DNA from: Chlamydiales bacterium
GTDB taxonomy: Bacteria > Chlamydiota > Chlamydiia > Chlamydiales > JARBTQ01
Direction: 5' to 3'
DNA length: 38,028 bases
Assembly: GCA_029240075.1 (NCBI GenBank)
Contig: JARBTQ010000026.1
Location: forward strand, 1 to 38,028
The position numbers and the translations under genes are program-made. The notes below the pieces were generated by a model, which saw only the letters and a program-made list of their open reading frames with translations, was not told the DNA's origin and did no database searches. This document shows positions 32,117-38,028 of this stretch, piece after piece (the stretch's first letter is position 1; each line of letters begins with the position of its first letter).

Positions 32117-34675
32117 TTATTTAACTAGGATGGCGTCATCATCTCTCATTTTTTTAGAATTACGACGACTTGTTGGTAGTGTGTTGCTAGGTGTCTCTGC
32201 CTCTAAGACTTTAATTCCTAAAGCACTTTCCAATACTTCTTCCACAGTATCTACCAAAATAAATTTGATTTCTCGACGAAGCTCTAATGGAACTTCTTCA
32301 AGGTCAGATTCATTGTGCCTTGGTATAATAATCAGTTTTATACCAGCTCGATGAGCAGCTAGTACTTTTTCTTTAATTCCACCAACAGGAAGTACCCTAC
32401 CTCGTAAAGTCATTTCTCCTGTCATTGCAATATCATCCCTGACAGGAATGCCTCTAAGCAAGGAAGTTAACGCTGTAATCATGGTAACTCCAGCAGAAGG
32501 CCCATCCTTTGGAATAGCACCTGCAGGTACGTGAATATGGAAAACTTGGTTTTCAAACACTTTAGGATTGATTTGTAAAATTTGATAGTTAGATTTTAAA
32601 TAAGAAAGGGCTGCTTGAGCACTTTCTCTCATAACATCACCTAGCATTCCTGTTAAAATTAATTGCTCATTTCGACTGAGCATCATAGTGGCTTCTATAA
32701 ACAAAACATCGCCTCCAGTTGCTGTCCAAGCTAAACCTGTAGATACACCCGCACGTTGCGTGCGTTCAGCAACTTCATCAAAATATTTTTGAGGTCCTAA
32801 GTAGTTACCGATCTGTTCAGCTGTTATATGTACTGGATTTAGGTCTCCTTCTGCTATTTTACGAGCAACTTTACGGCAAATTGCAGAAATTTCGCGATCC
32901 AGGCCACGAACTCCTGCTTCTCGTGTATAGCCGCGTATAATCCGTTTGATTGCTTGATTCTCAAAAGTTAATTCATTTGGATTAAGTCCATGGGCCAAAA
33001 CTTCTTTCGAGACTAAATAACGGATTGCAATATTTAGCTTATCATCATCTGTGTAGCCTGATAATCGAATAACCTCCATTCGATCAAGCAAGGGCGCAGG
33101 AATAGTATCGAGACTATTAGCTGTTGCAATGAATAAAACTTTAGACAGATCAAAAGCAATACCTAAATAATTATCTATAAAACTATGATTTTGCGCTGGG
33201 TCAAGCACTTCTAGCAAAGCAGCAGAAGGATCCCCACGCCAATCGTTGCCTAGTTTATCGATTTCATCAAGCATAAAAACAGCATCCTTAGCCTCTGCAC
33301 GCTTAAGACCTTGGATGATTCGGCCAGGCATCGCGCCTATATAAGTTTTGCGATGCCCTCGAATTTCTGATTCGTCATGAAGCCCACCTAAAGCTATACG
33401 AATAAATTTCCGCCCTAAAGCTTTGGCTATAGACTGTCCTAAGCTAGTTTTACCAACCCCTGGAGGACCTAGAAAACACAGTATAGGTTCTCTTAAGGTT
33501 AAATCTGCTAGATGAGGAAATGATGCGGATTGAGCTGCAACTCCAGAGTAATCTTCTACAGAAGTTTCTGTTAAATGCACTTTGCCATCTGCTGCGGCCA
33601 ATTGCCTTTCCATACGTAACTTTCTAACAGCTAAATACTCTAAAATTCGATCTTTAATTTTATCTAGGTCATAATGATCTTCGTCTAATACTTTCCTTGC
33701 TAGTCCTAGATCTATTATTCCTCCAGTTAAGTTGTTCCATGGCAAGCTAACAATCCAGTCCAAATAATTGCGAATTATTCCATATTCACTTGAACTGGAA
33801 GATAGTGCTGCCATACGGTTCAATTCTCTTTCAGCTTCCTTGAATGCTTCTCTGGGAAGTCCCGTTTTTTCTAATTTCTCACGTAAAATGCCCACTTCTG
33901 AACACTCGGGATTCTCTCCCAATTCCTTTTGAATCGCTTTTACTTGTTCTTTTAGAAAATACTCTTTTTGTGTTTTTAAAACTCTTTCATGGGTATCGTT
34001 GACAATTTTGTCGCCAAGTTCCCTTAATGTTAGCTCCTGCTGTAATAGTTCAATTAAACGCTGAAATTTAAACTCCACAGCATGGTATTCCAAGATATCC
34101 TGTCTGGTCTCATTATTATAAGGGATTGTTAATGCTATAAAATAAGCTAATTGTCTTGCATCTTTTAAACTTTTGGCCTTTGCAATAATTTCTTGCGTGA
34201 TTTCTCCAAAAATTTGTGCAGACCTTTCAAAAAGATTTAACAAAGCTAATTGCATAACCTCTGTTTCGGAATTGATAGGTAGAGGCTCTTCTTGTATTAT
34301 ATCAACGTCTGCTATCAGATAATCTTCTGTTTCTACAAAGTGCATAATCCTAGCACGTTCTAGCCCTTGCACAACTAAATGGATTTGACCTGTTGCATCT
34401 TTACTAAGCTTATGGATGACACATATGGTCCCTACGCTATACAAATCGTCCGGACCAGCCTCAATGATATTTTCATCTTTTTGGGCAACTAACATTACTA
34501 ACCTATTGTCATGCATGACATCATTAATCAACTTTATCGCTCGATTTTGAGCTATAACTAAAGGGATCAAAGTGCCAGGATAAGCAACTGAGTTAAGTAA
34601 AGGTAATACAGGTATGATATTAGGTATTGGAATTTGTGCTAGATTTGTTTTTTTGTTATCTAAAGTCGTACTCAT
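32117..34675 (-). CDS. lon: ATP-dependent protease Lon
   Basis: 852 residues from the ATG at 34675; the reading frame extends 14 codons further up into hsp20, but a GAGAGGG ribosome site favours this start. Lon degrades misfolded and regulatory proteins. The N-terminal substrate-binding domain (about 20-220) and helical region are followed by the AAA+ module with Walker A G-P-P-G-V-G-K-T and Walker [10 protein letters not shown]. The Ser-Lys dyad is Ser727 in K-D-G-P-S-A-G-V and Lys770 in G-I-K-E-K-V, with the usual spacing of 43. The short basic C-terminal tail is extra. The start codon overlaps the hsp20 stop in an ATGA, so the two are translated together. Confidence 0.98.
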   Translation of the reverse strand: MSTTLDNKKTNLAQIPIPNIIPVLPLLNSVAYPGTLIPLVIAQNRAIKLINDVMHDNRLVMLVAQKDENIIEAGPDDLYSVGTICVIHKLSKDATGQIHLVVQGLERARIMHFVETEDYLIADVDIIQEEPLPINSETEVMQLALLNLFERSAQIFGEITQEIIAKAKSLKDARQLAYFIALTIPYNNETRQDILEYHAVEFKFQRLIELLQQELTLRELGDKIVNDTHERVLKTQKEYFLKEQVKAIQKELGENPECSEVGILREKLEKTGLPREAFKEAERELNRMAALSSSSSEYGIIRNYLDWIVSLPWNNLTGGIIDLGLARKVLDEDHYDLDKIKDRILEYLAVRKLRMERQLAAADGKVHLTETSVEDYSGVAAQSASFPHLADLTLREPILCFLGPPGVGKTSLGQSIAKALGRKFIRIALGGLHDESEIRGHRKTYIGAMPGRIIQGLKRAEAKDAVFMLDEIDKLGNDWRGDPSAALLEVLDPAQNHSFIDNYLGIAFDLSKVLFIATANSLDTIPAPLLDRMEVIRLSGYTDDDKLNIAIRYLVSKEVLAHGLNPNELTFENQAIKRIIRGYTREAGVRGLDREISAICRKVARKIAEGDLNPVHITAEQIGNYLGPQKYFDEVAERTQRAGVSTGLAWTATGGDVLFIEATMMLSRNEQLILTGMLGDVMRESAQAALSYLKSNYQILQINPKVFENQVFHIHVPAGAIPKDGPSAGVTMITALTSLLRGIPVRDDIAMTGEMTLRGRVLPVGGIKEKVLAAHRAGIKLIIIPRHNESDLEEVPLELRREIKFILVDTVEEVLESALGIKVLEAETPSNTLPTSRRNSKKMRDDDAILVK

Positions 34676-35085
34676 AGTCTTACCCTCTCTTGTGTTTGTT
34701 TCGCTAAAGAGATCCAAAGTAATCCATCTTCGTATCGCTCTTTCATACTCTCTGCATTAATCAGATTTGGTAATATCAACTCTAACTTAAAAGGGCCCTG
34801 TTGTACTTCAGCTAAGTGAAACGTTCCTTTTTGCAATTGATATTGAAAGTTACGGACTCCCTCTATAACTAAAGCATCTTCATAGAAAGTAACAGTTATA
34901 TCTGTAGCTTTAACTCCCGCCAAATCTACAATTACTGAGATGGTGTCTTTAGTTTCATAAATATCTGCAGCTGGTCGCCATTGGTTTAGGCTCATAGCTA
35001 AATTTATTTTTGCCTTATCCCAAGGTATTGGCTGATCTGTAGCATTTTGTTTATCATACCGATTTTTCAAGATTTGATAGTGCAT
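34672..35085 (-). CDS. Small heat shock protein, Hsp20/alpha-crystallin family
   Basis: 137 residues, typical for bacterial sHSPs. It is an ATP-independent holdase that keeps denatured proteins soluble for chaperones or proteases. The alpha-crystallin domain runs from about residue 36 to 130: W-R-P-A-A-D-I-Y-E-T, V-D-L-A-G-V, L-V-I-E-G-V-R, A-E-V-Q-Q-G-P-F and Y-E-D-G-L-L-W-I-S-L. The usual C-terminal I-x-I/V motif is not evident. A GGAGG ribosome site lies 10 nt before the ATG. The stop overlaps the lon start, so holdase and protease are made together. No CIRCE element was seen upstream; copy C of the dispersed repeat lies there instead. Confidence 0.95.
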   Translation of the reverse strand: MHYQILKNRYDKQNATDQPIPWDKAKINLAMSLNQWRPAADIYETKDTISVIVDLAGVKATDITVTFYEDALVIEGVRNFQYQLQKGTFHLAEVQQGPFKLELILPNLINAESMKERYEDGLLWISLAKQTQERVRL

Positions 35086-35456
35086 TGGCTTGCTTCCTCC
35101 TATAAACTTAGTGAATAGGTCCTCTCGAAACTAATTTTGTAAGCCTCTAACAAGCTTCGAAAGAAATTTAATGGCTGACTCCAGATATGAAATAATACCC
35201 CCCTAATAAGTTTAAGATGCTTATCTAATCTCCTCAGTAGCCCCCTTCCTAACTATCCAGACTGATGTTTACAAAGTTAGTTTGTACAAGTTTTACTTTG
35301 CTAAGGAGATGCTCTAATCATACTTTTAAGCTTTTTAACTTTTATAGAGGGCTTATTATGGAATGGAAACTAAATCTTACGCAACTATAAATTTGAAAGA
35401 AAGGTGCCTAAATTTACTCATTAAAAACTTAAGCGCTATGAGATATAAAAGTTATA
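35086..35456. other. Intergenic region tetR-hsp20
   Basis: 371 bp without a credible gene. It holds repeat copy C (35114-35170), the presumed hsp20 promoter region on the minus strand, and a 10-codon plus-strand reading frame (about 35359-35391) with a ribosome-like site that may be a gene remnant. A 7-bp inverted repeat (GATATAA/TTATATC, 35442-35458) overlaps the tetR stop. Confidence 0.5.
35114..35170. repeat. Dispersed repeat, copy C
   Basis: Begins AATAGGTCCTCTCGAAACT and continues through a TAAC-AAGCTTCGAAAG segment. It aligns with copy B at 5866-5922 along about 55 bp and sits just upstream of hsp20, as copy B sits just upstream of the tig promoter. Confidence 0.5.
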
Positions 35457-36056
35457 TCAAGTGGTTTTCAAGGCCTTATATGTTAAATCCATTATAACGT
35501 CTAGATAGGGTAAAGTTCCTTCTTTGCGGCTATGGGATAAGAGATGTTCTTGCCAATACATCCCTTCAACCAAGCTCGATATAAAAACAGCAACCTGAAT
35601 GGGGGGTAAATCGCGCCTTATTTTACCTTGTCTTTGCAATTCTTCTACCCCTTTTAACCAAGTTTCTGGAGAGTAAGGAGTTCCCTCTTTTAATTCCTCT
35701 CCTGGGGCTTCTAATCTTTGCCAATTGATCATTCTTATTACATCAGATTTTTCTTTGTAAAACTTGTAGCATGCTTCAATGGTTTTTACTAGGAAATCTT
35801 TCAAAGATGTTTCTAAATTGACTTCACAAACATAGTCCAGAGTATAGGTTTCAAATAGACGTCTTTTTACGCATTTCCAGAGATCTACTTTACTCTTAAA
35901 ATGATGATAAATCAAACTTTGGTTAATTCCTGCCCGCTTTGCAATGGCACTAATAGATGTTCCCTCGAAACCATTCGCTATAAAAAGCTCTTTTGCTGCT
36001 TGTAGTATTTTTTCAAGAGTAGACATTTCCTTTTGATTTTCAGATACTTCTGTCAT
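35457..36056 (-). CDS. TetR/AcrR-family transcriptional regulator
   Basis: 199 residues. The N-terminal helix-turn-helix (about 12-60) is typical: I-L-Q-A-A-K-E-L-F-I-A-N-G-F-E-G-T-S-I-S-A-I-A-K and A-G-I-N-Q-S-L-I-Y-H-H-F-K-S-K. The C-terminal part is a helical ligand-binding and dimer domain whose ligand cannot be told. It is most probably autoregulated, since two inverted copies of a near-palindrome lie just upstream (36082-36097 and 36121-36136) around a rightward promoter. Genes of this type often control an adjacent efflux system, but none is present here; the next gene on the right is an unrecognised protein. Confidence 0.93.
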   Translation of the reverse strand: MTEVSENQKEMSTLEKILQAAKELFIANGFEGTSISAIAKRAGINQSLIYHHFKSKVDLWKCVKRRLFETYTLDYVCEVNLETSLKDFLVKTIEACYKFYKEKSDVIRMINWQRLEAPGEELKEGTPYSPETWLKGVEELQRQGKIRRDLPPIQVAVFISSLVEGMYWQEHLLSHSRKEGTLPYLDVIMDLTYKALKTT

Positions 36057-36081
36057 AATTTTGCCATTTTTTAAAAATTTA

Positions 36082-36097
36082 TTGAACGATCATTCAA
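36082..36097. promoter_or_regulatory. Predicted TetR-type operator 1
   Basis: TTGAACGATCATTCAA, palindromic except at one position pair. It is the exact reverse complement of operator 2 at 36121. It lies 26 bp upstream of the tetR start and covers the -35 box of the rightward promoter. Confidence 0.8.
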
Positions 36098-36110
36098 TAA
36101 ACGCTATAAT
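36082..36110 (+). promoter_or_regulatory. Strong sigma70-type promoter reading away from tetR
   Basis: TTGAAC (36082-36087), 17-nt spacer, perfect TATAAT (36105-36110). The -35 lies within operator 1 and operator 2 starts 10 nt after the -10, so bound repressor would block polymerase at both ends. Confidence 0.8.
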
Positions 36111-36116
36111 CTGGGC

Positions 36117-36341
36117 GTATTTGAATGATCGTTCAATTAAAATATAAGAATGCGTGCTTTTAGACAAGTTTATTCTAACAAGAACCTCTATAAGGATAGC
36201 GTTATTGATTGAACAGTATTCTTCAGCAAAAACTCTTACTATTTAGTAATAAATAATAATTATAAAAAAATAATAATCATAATAACATTACCCCTTACTT
36301 CAAATCTTAAATAATAAGTTACTAAAAATGAAGTTAAGGGG
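36117..36341 (+). ncRNA. Candidate small RNA or short-peptide transcript under TetR control
   Basis: The rightward promoter should start transcription near 36117. The transcript contains no long frame and meets a hairpin with arms CCCCTTACTTCA (36291-36302) and TGAAGTTAAGGGG (36329-36341), which pair over 12 bp with one bulge and are followed by a short pyrimidine-rich tract. The product would be about 225 nt. It could instead be the leader of the gene at 36486. A 20-codon frame at 36150-36212 is the only coding candidate. Confidence 0.3.
36121..36136. promoter_or_regulatory. Predicted TetR-type operator 2
   Basis: TTGAATGATCGTTCAA, exact reverse complement of operator 1, 39 bp away centre to centre. 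It would overlap the transcription start of the rightward promoter. Confidence 0.8.
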
Positions 36342-36416
36342 TCCTTTCTAAAAATATTTCTTCTAGTATACGTTCTTTTCTGGTTGGCATAATTTCCGCT
36401 TACAATTCAATCTATA

Positions 36417-36444
36417 TTGCAGCAGCTATAGCATAGCCTATATG
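36417..36444 (+). promoter_or_regulatory. Possible promoter for the 36486 gene
   Basis: TTGCAG (36417-36422), 16-nt spacer, TATATG (36439-36444). It would give a leader of about 35 nt. Confidence 0.35.
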
Positions 36445-36485
36445 TTTTGCTCATACTGAAAACAAGCTGTAGAAGTAAGGAAAAT

Positions 36486-37829
36486 ATGTTAAATATTTCT
36501 GTGATACCTGCTGGTGTAAAAACTGAAGGGCCTCTTAGCTCCTATGATCTACTCTATATCACTCATTACCTTATAGCTTATAAAAAAATAGGTCTTCAAG
36601 CCTTAGTAGTTTCCCCCTCCCTATTTCCTTTGTTTCAGGAGCTCTATTTTTTAAAATCTCTTATTATTATTCCTTACACAGGAGATGATAAATGGTGTCA
36701 ACTATTGGCGATTGAAGTCAATAAAGTGCAAAGATTAAATCATGTTGCTTTTTGTATAAATGATGTGGAGCTTCAATCTACAATACAGTCTGCCACAGTC
36801 AATTCGCGATTATTTAACTATCAACTTTTTATAAAAGACTGGAAGGAACGTTTTAATTTAAGTTCTCTACTAGGTGAAAATGCACATCTATCATTTTTTG
36901 ACCCTAGTACTGCTTGCTTAATTGAAGATTTAACAATTATTTGTGACAATAACATTTTGTTATCTCTTATTAGACAAAGTGTAACTCAAGTTCCTTCTAT
37001 AAAATTTACTATTTCAAAACAGCTTCTACCATTAGAGGAGGGTTCTGAAGTCCAAATTGGAAAGCATTTTTCTATCAAAAGATGGGATCTTACCAGAACT
37101 AAAATAACAGATCTGTTTCAGGTTTTAGTAAAAGTAAACCAGGGGCAACTTTTTATAGATAATTTTCTTTACCAAGTAAATCCCCCCTCCTGTTACGTTA
37201 CTTTTGAAGGTAACTTAGCGGAGATTAATTTCTTTTTAAAAGATATAAAATACCTTCTTACCAAGGCTGGAGTATTAGAGAATATTTTTGAGATTAGTTG
37301 TTTTAAAATTCCTTGTAGCTTAGCATCTGTAAATGCTCGAGCTAATTTTCAGATAGCTCAAAACCATGCAATTAGTAAAAAGGAAGTGATTAGCGAATCA
37401 GGTGCTAGTAACTTAAATCAATGCCATCTTTCGGTAGAATCGTTTTCTAAGAGTTCTCCACTACAAAATTCTTTTTTCTCCAAAAAGCCCTTCATGAGCA
37501 ATTTTACTTTCCCTAAAGCTGGTCAAAGTAATTATTCTTTTAATAAAACTTATAATTCAGAAACCTCAAACCAATGGCACGAAGAGCCCCTTAATCATCA
37601 GCCAAACTTTGATAGCTTTTCTTCCAGTATGGCCCCTTATGAAAGAGCGGTCAAAGAGATCAAAATTGCTTTAGAAAAAGTTGATCGAATTCCTCTTTCC
37701 CATTCCTTTACAATGAATGTTCGACCTTTCAGTCTATTACACCCTAAAAATTTAAATAAAAATGATAAAAGTCAAAAAACTCTAGTATTAAAGCTCGTAT
37801 TAGATAATCTCTACAACGCAAAAACATAA
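36486..37829 (+). CDS. Hypothetical protein, no recognised family
   Basis: 447 residues from the ATG at 36486, which has an AAGGA ribosome site 6 nt upstream; a TTG 39 nt earlier is less likely. I do not recognise it. The first 270 residues look like a folded alpha/beta domain with hydrophobic strands (L-Q-A-L-V-V-S-P-S-L, S-L-I-I-I-P-Y). Residues about 310-400 are a low-complexity segment rich in Ser, Asn, Phe and Gln, probably disordered. A short charged helix (E-R-A-V-K-E-I-K-I-A-L-E-K-V) and a basic tail end the protein. No signal peptide or membrane span is seen. It may or may not be controlled by the tetR system to its left. Confidence 0.75.
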   Translation: MLNISVIPAGVKTEGPLSSYDLLYITHYLIAYKKIGLQALVVSPSLFPLFQELYFLKSLIIIPYTGDDKWCQLLAIEVNKVQRLNHVAFCINDVELQSTIQSATVNSRLFNYQLFIKDWKERFNLSSLLGENAHLSFFDPSTACLIEDLTIICDNNILLSLIRQSVTQVPSIKFTISKQLLPLEEGSEVQIGKHFSIKRWDLTRTKITDLFQVLVKVNQGQLFIDNFLYQVNPPSCYVTFEGNLAEINFFLKDIKYLLTKAGVLENIFEISCFKIPCSLASVNARANFQIAQNHAISKKEVISESGASNLNQCHLSVESFSKSSPLQNSFFSKKPFMSNFTFPKAGQSNYSFNKTYNSETSNQWHEEPLNHQPNFDSFSSSMAPYERAVKEIKIALEKVDRIPLSHSFTMNVRPFSLLHPKNLNKNDKSQKTLVLKLVLDNLYNAKT

Positions 37830-37947
37830 ATTGCTTTTAATAAAAAAAGAATATACTTTAAATTAGCTTATATATTAATAATTAAATGTAAAATGATTTT
37901 AATAAGTATATTAACAATGTTTGGCAACCATCTATACTCAGCGCGGT

Positions 37948-38028
37948 TTAATTGACCGTTTTTTCAAATTTCTGGAAATTTAAAGCCATTAAAGACTCGA
38001 TATGTGCTTTATAATCCGTTTCGATACT
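37948..38028 (-). CDS. Possible 3' end of a gene cut by the window edge
   Basis: An open minus-strand frame runs from the window edge for 26 codons to a TAA at 37948-37950. Its composition (charged, helical, with E-S-L-M-A-L-N-F-Q-K-F-E-K) looks coding, but the stretch is too short to identify and could be open by chance. Confidence 0.3.
   Translation of the reverse strand, partial: SIETDYKAHIESLMALNFQKFEKTVN

Larger units (their letters stand above)
36057..36485. other. Regulatory intergenic region between tetR and the 36486 gene
   Basis: About 430 bp. From left to right: operator pair and rightward promoter (36082-36136), a 20-codon plus-strand frame starting at ATG 36150 and stopping at 36212 with only a weak ribosome site, a long AT-rich stretch, a large inverted repeat (36291-36341) and a possible promoter for the 36486 gene (36417-36444). 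No longer gene is visible. Confidence 0.6.

Noticed and set aside
35086-35456. CIRCE-type heat shock operator upstream of hsp20
   Set aside because: Neither TTAGCACTC nor its inverted partner is present with the needed spacing.
1-38028. CRISPR arrays, tRNA or rRNA genes, intact insertion sequences
   Set aside because: No regularly spaced repeats, no cloverleaf with a CCA-type end and no transposase frame were found. Only short dispersed repeats that might be element ends are present.
37948-38028. Calling the edge fragment a transposase
   Set aside because: Twenty-six codons are too few, and no transposase motif or terminal repeat is visible.

Overview
The window reads as a chromosomal segment of an environmental chlamydia (order Chlamydiales, Parachlamydiaceae-like). 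The sequence is AT-rich. The gene orders tig-clpP-clpX and leuS-waaA match those known from Chlamydia, waaA makes Kdo-type LPS, and several long proteins have no recognisable family. The assignment rests on gene order and protein resemblance only; no rRNA or tRNA gene was seen.

Layout. 1-2.0 kb: an orphan protein with a possible papain/C58-like cysteine protease triad (minus strand). 2.0-7.7 kb: minus-strand housekeeping genes: a [2Fe-2S] ferredoxin, the clpX/clpP/tig proteolysis-chaperone block with a good promoter upstream of tig, and prfC (RF3). 7.8-10.1 kb: an unrecognised 764-residue protein. 10.3-15.4 kb: tag, then the overlapping minus-strand set leuS-waaA-(four-Cys protein). 15.6-19.4 kb: plus-strand rnr, with a lysine/proline-rich tail of about 260 residues, and an AAG-type 3-methyladenine glycosylase. 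19.7-31.9 kb: a compact eight-gene minus-strand chemosensory operon. 32.1-35.1 kb: hsp20-lon, translationally coupled. 35.4-36.2 kb: a tetR gene facing a promoter with a pair of inverted operators. 36.5-37.8 kb: an unrecognised plus-strand protein, then a possible fragment of a minus-strand gene at the window edge.

The most notable system is the chemosensory operon. In transcription order it is cheW, a divergent cheW-like gene, cheB, cheR, a cheA with a C-terminal receiver, a receiver-GAF-class III cyclase, and two membrane chemoreceptors with tandem Cache sensors. There is no separate cheY, no cheZ and no flagellar or pilus gene in the window. The arrangement suggests that receptor arrays sense small molecules and drive phosphotransfer, with cAMP as the probable output. 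This would be an alternative-function chemosensory pathway in an obligate intracellular lineage. Adaptation by CheR/CheB appears intact, because their catalytic residues are present.

Secondary points of interest are the TetR-flanked promoter that drives no long ORF but runs into a hairpin (possible small RNA), a dispersed TTTCGAAA-containing repeat family in intergenic regions, the histone-like tail on RNase R, and the candidate protease.
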